A stretch of DNA of 64,000 nt from Massilia sp. PAMC28688 (lineage in GTDB: Bacteria; Pseudomonadota; Gammaproteobacteria; Burkholderiales; Burkholderiaceae_D). The stretch's first letter is position 1. Every line of letters starts with the position of its first letter. Of the stretch, positions 53,227 through 61,641 are shown piece by piece. The notes under the pieces were generated by a model that saw nothing but the letters and a program-made list of their open reading frames with translations, did not search any database and had not been told where the DNA came from. Where the stretch lies: positions 4,154,001 to 4,218,000 of the forward strand of contig NZ_CP080378.1 in NCBI RefSeq assembly GCF_019443445.1. Direction: 5' to 3'. A program made the position numbers and the translations under genes.

Positions 53227-54441
53227 GGAGGCGCTGATCAATTGACGATTTCAGCGGGTTCCCGAAATTTGGAGGAATCGACCTCGCCGAAGAATCGCGA
53301 CGCGCTTTTTCGGTGCCGTTTCTGCCGGGTTTTCAACGAAATTGCAGTATTCCTTGCGCCTTTCGGCACTCAGGACACTCTTCGGGTTTCAGTGATCGTA
53401 AATCGCCGGCCGGCCAGCACCAGATTGGCGAAGCCGAACAGTGTGAACAACTGGGCGGTGTTCTTCGCCAAGCCACGGTAGCGCGTCTTCCGATGACGGA
53501 ACAGGTTCTTGATGACATGAAATGGATGCTCGACTTTCGCGCGCACGCTCGCCTTGAGATGCTCAAGCTTTTCGGTCATGCGGCCGAGCTTGTTCTTCGG
53601 CAGCGCCTTGCGTTTGGCGCGCTTCATCGCCACGTGCCAGGTCACCGGTTTGCCGATGTTCTCGGCCCGCTTTTCAACGCCCTGATAACCGGCGTCGCCA
53701 AAGGCCGCCACTTCATCGCCGTGCAGCAGAGCGTGTGCTTGCGTCACATCGGAGACATTGCCAGCGGTGCCCACGACGGTATGCACAAGGCCCGATGCAG
53801 CGTCAACGCCGATGTGCGCTTTCATCCCGAAATGCCAGTCATTGCCCTTCTTCGATTGGTGCATTTCCGGGTCGCGCTCGCCGTCTTTGTTTTTGGTCGA
53901 CGGTGGCGCGGCAATCAAGGTGGCATCCACAATGGTCCCTTCGCGCATCATCAATCCTTTGGCCGCCAGGTGCGCGTTGATCGCTTCGAAGATCTTCTGC
54001 GTCAGCCCCTTTGCTTCGAGCAAGTGGCGAAACTTGAGCAGCGTCGTCGCGTCCGGTGCGCTCTCGCGATTGAGGTCTATACCAACAAAAGCGCGGATCG
54101 CCTGGCTGTCGTAAATGGCGTCCTCAATACCCTCATCGGACAGACCAAAACACTGCTGGGCCACATACATGCGCAGCATGCGCGCCAAGCCGATCGGCGG
54201 ACGGCCTGCACCAGTCACCTTCGGATAGTGCGGCTCGATCAGCTTATGCAGCTTGCCCCACGGCGTCGCCACGTCGATCTCAGCGAGGAAGCGGTCGCGG
54301 CGCGTCAGCTTCTTCTTAGCGGCGTACTCAAGGTCGGAAAAGCTCTTTTGCATGATCGATGGCGGCGCGGTGAAAGTACCGGTATTGTCTCAGGTCTGGC
54401 TGACGATGGAAACGTCCGCGCTTGAATTAATCAGCGTCTCC
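53227..54441 (-). mobile_element. IS5-family insertion sequence, copy 2 (1215 bp)
   Basis: Same ends and length as copy 1 at 10960-12174. TTAG directly outside both ends (53223-53226 and 54442-54445) is a fresh four-base duplication. It lies in the same orientation as copy 1, so the two are direct repeats about 42 kb apart. It interrupts the lipobox of the lipoprotein gene. Confidence 0.96.
53370..54353 (-). CDS. IS5-family transposase, copy 2
   Basis: A 327-residue IS5 transposase whose protein sequence is identical to that of copy 1 at 11103. The DDE acids are kept (IVDATLI, AFGDAGYQG). Near-complete identity of the two elements points to recent transposition. The gene is antisense to the lipoprotein it disrupts. 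Confidence 0.95.
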   Translation of the reverse strand: MQKSFSDLEYAAKKKLTRRDRFLAEIDVATPWGKLHKLIEPHYPKVTGAGRPPIGLARMLRMYVAQQCFGLSDEGIEDAIYDSQAIRAFVGIDLNRESAPDATTLLKFRHLLEAKGLTQKIFEAINAHLAAKGLMMREGTIVDATLIAAPPSTKNKDGERDPEMHQSKKGNDWHFGMKAHIGVDAASGLVHTVVGTAGNVSDVTQAHALLHGDEVAAFGDAGYQGVEKRAENIGKPVTWHVAMKRAKRKALPKNKLGRMTEKLEHLKASVRAKVEHPFHVIKNLFRHRKTRYRGLAKNTAQLFTLFGFANLVLAGRRFTITETRRVS

Positions 54442-55050
54442 TTAGCGGATGCGATGCCAAAACAACGCCGGCCACTGAAAAACGCGTAGCCTCCGTGCCG
54501 CAACTTGCAGCCCATGGGCCAACGGTATCCATTGACGGCCCGGTTTTTGCGGTTAATGGAAAAAGGGTCTGGCTCGGCGAAAAACTGGATCGTTGGAAGG
54601 CTACGCTTCCCGGGGAAGCACGTTGCATAATGGGTGATCGCGTGATTACTTTGTGCATCTGGGACGAGCTTGGGATTTCAGTGGGGACTGGTGAATTCGA
54701 CAAGTCCCGTGCCGAATTTATCAACGTTGATTTGGTATTGCCACGAATTGTTTATGGGGCGACGGAGTCAGAATTTATTCCGCGTAAAGCGTTTGCAGGG
54801 TCGTTGCGGTTTGACGGCTTCCCTATATCAACGGATACAGAATTCCGTAGTATAGTCAAGAATGTTCCCCGCAGGAGGCAACTGCGGTGTGGTGGTCGCG
54901 ATTGCTCCAATCCCGGTGGAAATTTCGAGGACGTTGGAATGATTAAACTCCACCTTAGTAGCTCGACGGACCGCGGGACAGTTGAAAACTTGTCTGTCGC
55001 ATGTGCTGAGTTGGAGCTTTGTGTCGGAATCGCTGCAGCAACGACAAATT

Positions 55051-55170
55051 GATCGTCCGCCGGCGTCGGGCCGGTCCAGTCTTCGTCTGCCGAGCAGCAG
55101 GGAGAAGCTGAGCGCCAGCACATCTTGTCCTGTCTCGATAGCAAACCGTCGCTAACGACTGCCAGGGCGA
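55051..55170 (+). repeat. Direct repeat copy B, relic of the 41115 gene start
   Basis: About 120 bases match 41130-41250 in the same orientation, with substitutions and at least one single-base loss (CTTCGTCTG against CTTCTGTCTG) that destroys the reading frame. It begins right at the stop of the broken lipoprotein gene. It marks an old duplication or recombination edge of the vgrG2 module. Confidence 0.85.
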
Positions 55171-55191
55171 AAGGCGTTACAGCCATGCGTA

Positions 55192-55383
55192 ATGGTCGGT
55201 GTTAAACACAAGGTAGCCGAGGAAAATGCCGAGTTGCGCTCCGACATTCGCGGTCTTTTTGTTGAGATGTCTCTGAATTGGCGGTACGACGAGTCAAAAA
55301 CGCCAGCGCCGCCAGGTGGATTTAATAACTTAATTTCTCAGCGGAGGCCAACTGTGTTCAAGGCCGAGACAGCAAACGCATGA
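55192..55383 (+). CDS. Small hypothetical protein (63 aa)
   Basis: A 63-residue soluble frame (VAEENAELRSDIRGLFVEM, then NWRYDESKTPAPPGGF) beginning at ATG 55192, shortly after the relic repeat. Its stop overlaps the ATG of the following membrane-protein gene by four bases (ATGA), which supports real translation of one or both. It may be the C-terminal remainder of a longer effector or adaptor gene cut by rearrangement. No family was recognised. Confidence 0.4.
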   Translation: MVGVKHKVAEENAELRSDIRGLFVEMSLNWRYDESKTPAPPGGFNNLISQRRPTVFKAETANA

Positions 55384-55703
55384 CCTGGTATCGCATTACT
55401 TTACTGATTGACAGCATTAATCTCGCTTACTTCTACGCCTTGGCCGTGGTTCTGACCATTTTTGTCGTTTTGCACCGGAAAAACCCGCTCCTGGTACCGC
55501 GCGCTTTGGCATTGACTGGCTGGTATGGGCTTATGTTAATGGCTGCTCCAATGCTTGGCTTTTGTTTTTGGTATAACTTTAGCCACCGATCGGACCATGA
55601 GGTAATCGCCATCGTAGTCCGATTTATTTCATTTGTACCAGTGTTAGCATGTGCCTTAATTGCCCTGTTCAGGTATCCGGTCCGAAGAAATTTGCAGCCA
55701 TAA
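55380..55703 (+). CDS. Small membrane protein, three predicted spans (107 aa)
   Basis: A 107-residue hydrophobic protein with membrane segments at about 10-30, 42-64 and 77-97 and an Arg-rich end. It is coupled to the 63-residue gene by an ATGA overlap. Small multi-span proteins beside VgrG modules are sometimes immunity proteins against membrane-targeting toxins, but nothing in the sequence proves that here. It resembles in size and layout, not clearly in sequence, the 57036 gene beyond the IS407-like element. Confidence 0.55.
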   Translation: MTWYRITLLIDSINLAYFYALAVVLTIFVVLHRKNPLLVPRALALTGWYGLMLMAAPMLGFCFWYNFSHRSDHEVIAIVVRFISFVPVLACALIALFRYPVRRNLQP

Positions 55704-55867
55704 CCGCTTCTAGCTACCAGCCCCCTGCAAGTCCCGGCGGTCCCACACGGGCTGATGGAATTGCCGATCGTTGCGTGGTGGGATTGCAATTAAGCTCAAC
55801 AATATTTATTATCCAAACGGCAAAGGACGGTAATCCCCCCATTAATGATGGGCGCCAAAAGTAGAGG

Positions 55868-56668
55868 CTATGCGGCGAGGGCCAATTTCTGAATCGGAGT
55901 GATGCCGCCAAGGGCCATGTGTGGCCGGTCATGATTGTAAGTCCATAACCAGTGCGTGGCAAAGTCTTGAATCTCATCAAGGGAATCGAACAAATGATGT
56001 GCCAGCCAGTCGTAGCGTACAGTGCGGTTGTAGCGCTCGACGTAAGCGTTTTGCTGCGGCTGTCCAGGCTGGATGAACGCAATCTCGATGTCATGCTTGG
56101 CGGCCCACATCTTGGTCGTCTCGCTGATGTATTCGGGACCGTTGTCGCAACGGATAATGCGGGGCTTGCCACGCCATTCGATCAGTTGATTCAGTGACCG
56201 TACGATGCGCTCCGATGGCAGCGAGAAATCGACGTCGATGATCAAGCCTTCACGGTTGAAGTCGTCGATGACGTTGAACAGACGAATGCTGCGCCCATCG
56301 GCAAGCTGGTCGTGCATGAAGTCCATCGACCAGGTCTGGTTGATCGCCGTGGGCACCGCTAGAGGCAGGGGCTTCTCACGCACCAGGCGCTGACGCGGTT
56401 TGATGCGCAGATTGAGTTCCAACTCACGGTAGATGCGGTAGACGCGCTTGTGGTTCCATTTGAAGCCCTTCACGTTGCGCAGGTACAGGAAGCTTAGGCC
56501 GAAGCCCCAGTTGCGCTGGTTGTTCGTCAGGCGAATCAACCAATCGGCAATGGCCTCGTTCTCGGCATTGAGCTTGGCTTGGTAGCGGAAGCAGGTCTGG
56601 CTGATGCCAAAGGCTAGGCACGCCGCCCTGATGCTCACCCGTCCAGCGTCAACGAAGCTGCGCGCCAT
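55868..56668 (-). CDS. IS407-like OrfB transposase (DDE)
   Basis: The integrase-type part of the transposase, given here from the first internal ATG; in life it is expected as an OrfAB fusion through the A6G site, with [11 protein letters not shown] at the junction. The HTH_21 linker is followed by the rve core with Asp in WSMDFMHD, Asp in CDNGPEY and Glu in NAYVERYNR. The C-terminus ends [13 protein letters not shown]. The frame is open, so the element may be active. Confidence 0.93.
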   Translation of the reverse strand: MARSFVDAGRVSIRAACLAFGISQTCFRYQAKLNAENEAIADWLIRLTNNQRNWGFGLSFLYLRNVKGFKWNHKRVYRIYRELELNLRIKPRQRLVREKPLPLAVPTAINQTWSMDFMHDQLADGRSIRLFNVIDDFNREGLIIDVDFSLPSERIVRSLNQLIEWRGKPRIIRCDNGPEYISETTKMWAAKHDIEIAFIQPGQPQQNAYVERYNRTVRYDWLAHHLFDSLDEIQDFATHWLWTYNHDRPHMALGGITPIQKLALAA

Positions 56669-56688
56669 CTCCCGTCGGCGAGATGGCG

Positions 56689-56955
56689 CTACCACTTTTT
56701 TGCGAGGGCCTCGGCCACGATCTCTGCCTTGAGGCGCTCTTCGGCATACATTTTCTTGAGCCGACGGTTCTCTTCTTCGAGCTCCTTCATGCGGGCCATC
56801 AGCGAGGCGTCCATGCCGCCGAACTTGGAGCGCCATTTGTAGAACGTGGCCGCGCTCATGCCGTGTTCACGGCACAGCTCTGGAATGGGCGAGCCACCTT
56901 CGGCCTGTTTCAGGATGGCGATGATCTGGCTGTCGGTAAAGCGGGAAGTCTTCAT
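56689..56955 (-). CDS. IS407-like OrfA (helix-turn-helix)
   Basis: An 88-residue OrfA of the IS407 group: [33 protein letters not shown] (helix-turn-helix) and a coil rich in Glu and Leu, ending EALAKKW. The six A then G near its end (complement of 56695-56701) is a slippery site for a -1 shift into orfB. Intact. Confidence 0.94.
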   Translation of the reverse strand: MKTSRFTDSQIIAILKQAEGGSPIPELCREHGMSAATFYKWRSKFGGMDASLMARMKELEEENRRLKKMYAEERLKAEIVAEALAKKW

Positions 56956-57035
56956 GCAGAACTTTCAAATGCTAAGTTAGAAAATTCTACTTTTAAATGC
57001 GATCATTTGCTGGGGGGATTACCGGACGTCTTCCC

Positions 57036-57353
57036 ATGACTTTTGAAAAAAACCGCATTCTCTCACTTCGCCTGTTGGGAATCGCAATAGCTGCTTTTAT
57101 TTTTGTAAAGTTTTTCTCGGGCAGCATCGCAGGATCTTGCCGCAATGCTGGGTGCGTTGGTGTGGCTGCTGGCACTGCAGTTGTTGGTTTCGGGATTGGG
57201 TTCCTATTGATGGCAACCGCCACTTTCTATGCCGTACGAAGTTATTCTCGGATCGAGGGGCGGCGGTCCAGCCTGCGGGTTCTGGAACTATGGGGGTTCT
57301 GGCTACTTACGCTGTTGATGTTCATGATGACATTGGGCTCTTTCAGATTTTAA
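57036..57353 (+). CDS. Small membrane protein (105 aa)
   Basis: A 105-residue protein with predicted spans at about 12-30, 38-60 and 80-100. The ATG at 57036 overlaps the stop of the frame interrupted by the IS407-like element, so this gene has probably lost its normal upstream coupling. A cysteine pair (SCRNAGC) lies in the loop after the first span. No family was recognised. Context suggests immunity cargo, as for its neighbours. Confidence 0.55.
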   Translation: MTFEKNRILSLRLLGIAIAAFIFVKFFSGSIAGSCRNAGCVGVAAGTAVVGFGIGFLLMATATFYAVRSYSRIEGRRSSLRVLELWGFWLLTLLMFMMTLGSFRF

Positions 57354-57404
57354 GGCGCTGACCATGCGAACCCCTATTGTCGAACATTTGCCGCTGTCGC
57401 GCTC

Positions 57405-57575
57405 ATGGGGGACCCTTCAGAGACGGTCATAAAGTTCCACGAAGCGATGCAGAGCTCCGATGGAGCATGGGATAGTGGCCCAGCGTTGTGGGATTCGACC
57501 AAAATGATCCAGATGGTGATTTCAATAGAAACGTTCCACAAGCCGCATTGCAAAACTCGTCAGTGGGATAGGTAA
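57405..57575 (+). CDS. Short ORF or gene remnant (56 aa)
   Basis: ATG 57405 opens 56 codons (GDPSETVIKFHEAMQSSDG, then GPALWDSTKM) up to TAA 57573, directly abutting the ATG of the DUF3304 gene. The same frame is open upstream to the stop of the 57036 gene, without a good start, so this could be the tail of a truncated gene. No family was recognised. Confidence 0.3.
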   Translation: MGDPSETVIKFHEAMQSSDGAWDSGPALWDSTKMIQMVISIETFHKPHCKTRQWDR

Positions 57576-58052
57576 ATGCCTTTACGAATCAATCGAATCA
57601 CTCGCCCTATTGCACTTCTCTTGTTGTTTGCCAGTGTGGCACCAGGTTGTGGCAGCCAAAACGGGCGCTTCAATGCGACTATCGTGGGCTACAACCACAC
57701 CAGCATCCCAATCGCCGAATTCACACTCAAGGTCGACCAGGGCGACGCCGTCAGTGGGATGTCATTGCTGGAGCATTCCGGTGGAGGAGGATTTGTTTGT
57801 TGTGTCGAAGTTCCCCGTAAATGGCACAACAATATGAATATAACCGTAAATATCACGGAGCTGGTGGATGGCATGGAGCGCGAACGCGTAGTAATGGCCC
57901 CCGTTCCAAAGTATGACAGCGACAACATGAATATTTTGAACATCCATTTTTTGCGCGGGGGACATGTCAAAATTTTTCTCTACGGGGCGACCGCAAACAG
58001 CAAAAATTATCCTCTTCAGGGTGAAGAAGCGGAATTGGGCGGCCCAGACTAA
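57576..58052 (+). CDS. DUF3304-family lipoprotein, probable T6SS-linked immunity type
   Basis: A 158-residue lipoprotein with lipobox VAPGC and Cys25. The mature domain shows the DUF3304 pattern: GYNHT near the start, GGGGFVCCVEVPRKW in the middle and IHFLRGGHVKIFL then YPLQGEEAEL at the end. Members of this family are often found in clusters after VgrG and lipase effectors. The two adjacent cysteines are kept. The start codon follows the preceding stop at once, so re-initiation is likely. A truncated second copy lies just downstream. Confidence 0.8.
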   Translation: MPLRINRITRPIALLLLFASVAPGCGSQNGRFNATIVGYNHTSIPIAEFTLKVDQGDAVSGMSLLEHSGGGGFVCCVEVPRKWHNNMNITVNITELVDGMERERVVMAPVPKYDSDNMNILNIHFLRGGHVKIFLYGATANSKNYPLQGEEAELGGPD

Positions 58053-58141
58053 TCCCGAATATCAGCCTCAACCATAGACAAGATGACACATCTTTACCAA
58101 GGTGGGCCAATCCGCTTCGATGGCAAACGTGGCGACTTAAT

Positions 58142-58290
58142 CTGATGGTGCTCAGGTATGGCAGTAAGAACATATTCAATGTGAACATTCATTTCTTGCC
58201 TGGAGGAGAGGTCAAACTATTTGTGCTGGTAGTACTATAAGCGGCAAGAATTACCCACTTCAAGGCGCAGAGGCGGAGTTGGGAGGCTGA
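58142..58290 (+). pseudogene. Truncated, frameshifted DUF3304 duplicate
   Basis: The sequence reads RYGSKNIFNVNIHFLPGG then EVKLFV in one frame and, after a shift near 58222, AGSTISGKNYPLQGAEAELGG in another, ending TGA 58288-58290. It parallels the last third of the 57576 gene product. No start or lipobox remains. It shows that this lipoprotein was once tandemly duplicated. Confidence 0.8.
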
Positions 58291-58421
58291 CATCCGCCTG
58301 GTTCAACAAGCGTTAGGCCGCTTTACAGCACCCGTCAATGAATAAAAGTCGGACCCGGCGCGCAGCAATGAAAGTCAAGCATCGCAACAATAACGGCCTC
58401 GCTCGTCAAGGAAGCATCGAC

Positions 58422-59159
58422 ATGAAAGAATCAACCAAAGCAATCGTGACCGGCCACAGCAAGGGCCTGGGCGAAGCCATCGCTCTCAACCTGCTCTCAC
58501 GCGGCATCCCTGTCCTTGGCCTGGCGCGCCATGCCTCTTCTGCCTTGACGCAGCAGTATCCATCACTGTGCGTACAGAATCGCATCGATCTGGCAAATCC
58601 CGCGGCCATGCTGGAATGGCTCAATAGCGGCGAGCTGGAATCGTTCGTCAGCGATTGCGCCACCGTGCTACTGGTGAATAACGCCGGAACCGTACAGCCA
58701 GTCGGCTCCTTGCACCAGCAAGCGCCCGCTGATGTGGCGGCAGCCGTGTCGCTCAACGTCACTGCGCCGCTGATGCTGGCCGCCGCCGTATCCCAGGCCA
58801 CGCCTGGCAGCGAGCGCCGCATCCTGCACGTGTCCAGTGGCGCGGCCCGCAGTGCCTATCCCGGCTGGAGTGTCTACTGCGCCACCAAGTCCGCCCTGGA
58901 CCACCACGCGCGCGCCGTCCAGATGGATGCGGAAGAGGGCACCCGCATCTGCAGCCTGGCGCCTGGCATCATTGATACTGGCATGCAGGCAGCGATCCGC
59001 GCAACGCCGGACGACATTTTCCCCCTGCGCCAACGGTTCCTGGACCTACACCGGCAAGGCCAGCTGGTGGCACCTGCCGACTGCGCCGCCCAGCTGGTCA
59101 GCTATCTGCTGGCCGACACGTTCGGCGGCAAAGCGGTGGACGACCTGCGCCACACCTGA
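58422..59159 (+). CDS. Short-chain dehydrogenase/reductase (SDR)
   Basis: A 245-residue classical SDR. The ATG at 58422 is preferred because AAGGAAG lies seven bases upstream and it places the cofactor motif TGHSKGLG at 10-17. NNAG follows, then the catalytic Ser in VSSGAA and the Tyr-x-x-x-Lys in YCATK. It should reduce a carbonyl or oxidise an alcohol with NADP(H) or NAD(H); the pattern is nearest to benzil/sepiapterin reductase-like members. Base composition returns to the high-GC chromosomal type, marking the end of the cargo region. Confidence 0.9.
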   Translation: MKESTKAIVTGHSKGLGEAIALNLLSRGIPVLGLARHASSALTQQYPSLCVQNRIDLANPAAMLEWLNSGELESFVSDCATVLLVNNAGTVQPVGSLHQQAPADVAAAVSLNVTAPLMLAAAVSQATPGSERRILHVSSGAARSAYPGWSVYCATKSALDHHARAVQMDAEEGTRICSLAPGIIDTGMQAAIRATPDDIFPLRQRFLDLHRQGQLVAPADCAAQLVSYLLADTFGGKAVDDLRHT

Positions 59160-59171
59160 CAGCTGCCGGCA

Positions 59172-60053
59172 TCAGGGACGATAGACCCGCACATAATCGA
59201 CCTCCATCCGCACCGGGAAGATCGCATCGTCCACCGGCCCGCCCAGGTCCCCGCCCAGCGCGATATTGAGGATCAGGTACTGCGGTCCCGTGAATGGCCA
59301 CTTGCGCACATCGCCATCCTTCGGGTTCGCGAACTGGAAGTAGTACTTGTCGTCGACACCAATGACGATCTGATGTTCGTCCCACTTGAGCTGGTAGTTG
59401 TGAAAGGCGTCGCAGGCATCCGGCACGGTGGTGGTCGCGCCTTTCTGCGTGCCCAGCGTGTGGTTGTATGCGGCGGTATGCACGGTGCCCAGCACTTCGC
59501 CCTTCTTCTGGCCCACGTGTTCCATGATGTCTACTTCGCCCTGCAGCGGCCAGTCGCCACTTTTACCGAGCATCCAGATCGCCGGCCAGGTACCGAAGCC
59601 GCAGGGCAGCTTGGCGCGAATCTCGAAAAAGCCATACGTCCATTCCGCCTTGCCGCGCGTGAGCATCCGTGACGAGGTATAGGCCTGCCGGCCGTAGTCA
59701 GGTGCACTGGCCAGCTTTTCCTTGAGGGCCGTGATAATTAGCCGGCCGTCGGCCACGCGGGCATTCTCGGCCCGGTCGCGTGAGTAGTATTGAAGTTCAT
59801 TGTTGTACCAGCCAAGCTTGTTGCGGCTGGTGTCGTAGTCCCATTTGCTCGCATCGGGCAAGCCATCGATATTGAATTCGTCGGCCCATGCCAGCTTCCA
59901 TCCCGCCGGCACGCCGCCGGGCGGGATGGCCGGTGTGGGCGCTGGCGTCGCTGGCGGCGGCATGGCAACCGCCCCGGGTCCGGCGCTACCCCCGCCGCAG
60001 GCGGCAAGGCCGCACAGTCCAATGAAAAGCATATGCAGTGTTGTACGTGTCAT
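59172..60053 (-). CDS. GH16 endo-glucanase (laminarinase-like) lipoprotein
   Basis: A 293-residue lipoprotein (lipobox GLAAC, Cys19) with a proline-rich linker (about 30-50) and a glycoside hydrolase family 16 domain. The catalytic pattern is GEVDIMEHVG with Glu173, Asp175 and Glu178, preceded by the substrate-cleft segment WPAIWMLG. GH16 enzymes of this type cut beta-1,3 or mixed beta-glucans by a retaining mechanism. Anchored to the outer membrane or exported, it would feed the TonB receptor encoded upstream. Its start is one base after the halogenase stop. Confidence 0.93.
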   Translation of the reverse strand: MTRTTLHMLFIGLCGLAACGGGSAGPGAVAMPPPATPAPTPAIPPGGVPAGWKLAWADEFNIDGLPDASKWDYDTSRNKLGWYNNELQYYSRDRAENARVADGRLIITALKEKLASAPDYGRQAYTSSRMLTRGKAEWTYGFFEIRAKLPCGFGTWPAIWMLGKSGDWPLQGEVDIMEHVGQKKGEVLGTVHTAAYNHTLGTQKGATTTVPDACDAFHNYQLKWDEHQIVIGVDDKYYFQFANPKDGDVRKWPFTGPQYLILNIALGGDLGGPVDDAIFPVRMEVDYVRVYRP

Positions 60054-60054
60054 G

Positions 60055-61575
60055 TCATCTTTCTGGATTGGTGCCGGCCTTGCAGTGGGCGGCGATAAAG
60101 TCGGCCTGGGTCGGCATGGCGTGGACGCAGCGGGCGATCACCTGCTCCACATTATTAAGGTAGGCGTGCACCTCAGCTTCAGGGCGCAGTTGGGCAAAAG
60201 GATGGTAGGCGCGCGGCATCACGCCCTGGCCAATCATCACCTGCAGCCAGCTCATTTCCGTGAACAGTTCGTCCTGCTCGCGGTAGATACGCCCGCTGCT
60301 GGAAAACAGGTCGATCTTGCGCTGCAGGCTGTCCGGAATGGCCATGTTGCTGCAGTAGCGCCAGAACTCAGAGTCATCGCGCCGCGTCACCTTGTAGTGC
60401 AGGATCAGAAAATCGCGAATGAATTCGTATTCCACGTTTGTCTGGCGGTTATATTCGGCGATATCAACGGGATCGAAACCGCCATGTGGAAAAAAGCTCG
60501 CAATGCGCGAGATAGCCGTCTGGATCAGGTGAATGCTGGTCGATTCGAGCGGCTCCAGGAAACCACTCGACAGGCCCACCGCGATGCAATTGCGATTCCA
60601 GAACCGCTTGCGGCGGCCAGTCTGGAAGCGCAAATGGCGTGGCTCGGCCAGCGCCGCACCGTCAAGGTTGTCCATCAGGATGCCGGTAGCCTGATCCTGC
60701 TCCATGAAGCCGCTGCTGTACACGTGGCCATTGCCGGTGCGATGCTGCAGGGGGATGCGCCACTGCCAGCCGGCAGCGTGGGCCGTGGAGCGCGTCAGGG
60801 GCAGCAGCGGCCCGGCCGATTCGCAGGGAACCGCAATGGCCCGATCGCAGGGCAGCCAGTGCGACCAGTCTTCGTATCCCGACTTGAGCGTCTGCTCGAT
60901 CAGGATCCCGCGCATGCCGGAACAGTCGATAAAGAAATCGCCTTCAATACGCGCGCCGTTCTGCATGACGAGTGCCTCGATGAAGCCATCCGGTTCGCGC
61001 TGGAGCACCTGTTCGATCTTGCCTTCTGTGCGTACCACGCCCATGTTTTCGGCATGGCTGCGCAAAAAGCGCGCATATAACCCGGCGTCAAAGTGAAACG
61101 CATGCACCAGGTCCTGCATGGGGGAGCCGGCCATCTCGGGTCGCGCACGCATGAATTTGCCGGCGCGGGGAGCCGCCGTGTTCATGGAATAGGCTTCCAA
61201 TTTGCTGGCTTTGCCTAAAGCTGCCATGCGCAGCCAGAAGTGGTGGAAGGGCAGGGCGTCCCCAGGCTGGCCAACCCGGCCAAAGCCGTGGATGAAACGT
61301 TCGCCAACCGCGCCCCAGTTGACAAATTCAATCCCCAGCTTGAAGGTGCCCTGGGTGGCGCGCACGAATGCATCCTCGTCGATGCCGAGGGCCTGGTTAA
61401 ATTCGTTGATGTGGGGGATGGTCGCTTCGCCCACGCCGATAGTGCCGATGTCTTCCGACTCCACCAGCTCGATGCGGCATGCAGGGCCCAGCAGCTTTGA
61501 CAGGGCGGCCGCGGTCATCCAGCCGGCAGTGCCGCCGCCGGCAATGACGATACGGCGAACAGGTTCAAGGGCCAT
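60055..61575 (-). CDS. Flavin-dependent tryptophan-halogenase-like protein
   Basis: A 506-residue member of the tryptophan halogenase family. The FAD site GGGTAGW is at 13-19. The catalytic lysine falls at Lys79 in GTFKLGIEF, the same number as in PrnA and RebH, which favours this start; an ATG six bases earlier lies only three bases from the AGGAG site. The WQWRIP motif (WxWxIP) and GFLEPLEST are present. It would need FADH2 from a reductase not seen here. Homologues next to TonB receptors in glucan loci have unclear substrates, so true halogenation is unproven. Confidence 0.9.
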   Translation of the reverse strand: MALEPVRRIVIAGGGTAGWMTAAALSKLLGPACRIELVESEDIGTIGVGEATIPHINEFNQALGIDEDAFVRATQGTFKLGIEFVNWGAVGERFIHGFGRVGQPGDALPFHHFWLRMAALGKASKLEAYSMNTAAPRAGKFMRARPEMAGSPMQDLVHAFHFDAGLYARFLRSHAENMGVVRTEGKIEQVLQREPDGFIEALVMQNGARIEGDFFIDCSGMRGILIEQTLKSGYEDWSHWLPCDRAIAVPCESAGPLLPLTRSTAHAAGWQWRIPLQHRTGNGHVYSSGFMEQDQATGILMDNLDGAALAEPRHLRFQTGRRKRFWNRNCIAVGLSSGFLEPLESTSIHLIQTAISRIASFFPHGGFDPVDIAEYNRQTNVEYEFIRDFLILHYKVTRRDDSEFWRYCSNMAIPDSLQRKIDLFSSSGRIYREQDELFTEMSWLQVMIGQGVMPRAYHPFAQLRPEAEVHAYLNNVEQVIARCVHAMPTQADFIAAHCKAGTNPER

Positions 61576-61602
61576 GCGCATTGTCTCCTGTGTTAGAGCA
61601 CA

Positions 61603-61633
61603 GTGCGCGGGACGGAAAAGCCGCCCCGCGCAC
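61603..61633 (-). promoter_or_regulatory. Intercistronic hairpin between the TonB receptor and halogenase genes
   Basis: GTGCGCGGG pairs with CCCGCGCAC, extended by CGG and CCG around a small loop. It has no T-run, so it more likely stabilises or attenuates mRNA between the receptor and the halogenase than ends transcription. Confidence 0.5.
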
Positions 61634-61641
61634 GGCATCCG

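Larger units (their letters stand above)
53177..55052 (+). pseudogene. Exported lipoprotein gene (DUF7738-like) split by IS5 copy 2
   Basis: ATG 53177 opens a signal peptide. After 50 bases the frame is cut by IS5 copy 2 and its duplicated TTAG, and it resumes at 54446. Removing the element and one TTAG gives 657 bases, exactly 218 codons plus stop, with lipobox VVSGC and Cys19. The insertion lies in codon 17. The mature part (VNGKRVWLGEKLDRW, IWDELGISVGTG) resembles DUF7738 proteins, a tentative match. Setting suggests a former immunity lipoprotein. Without the signal peptide, the remaining 3' frame is unlikely to work. Confidence 0.88.
55829..57023 (-). mobile_element. IS3-family insertion sequence, IS407-like (1195 bp)
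   Basis: Both ends read GGTAATCCCCCCA going inward and share a later AAAAGTAGA. GGAC lies directly outside each end (55825-55828, 57024-57027), a four-base duplication. On removal, a frame reading LQLSSTIFIIQTAKDVFP ends at a TGA overlapping the ATG of the 57036 gene, so the element probably broke a gene that was coupled to it. Confidence 0.92.

Noticed and set aside
10956..54445. A composite transposon made by the two IS5 copies
   Set aside because: Each copy has its own different target duplication (CTAG and TTAG), showing independent single insertions rather than one composite event.
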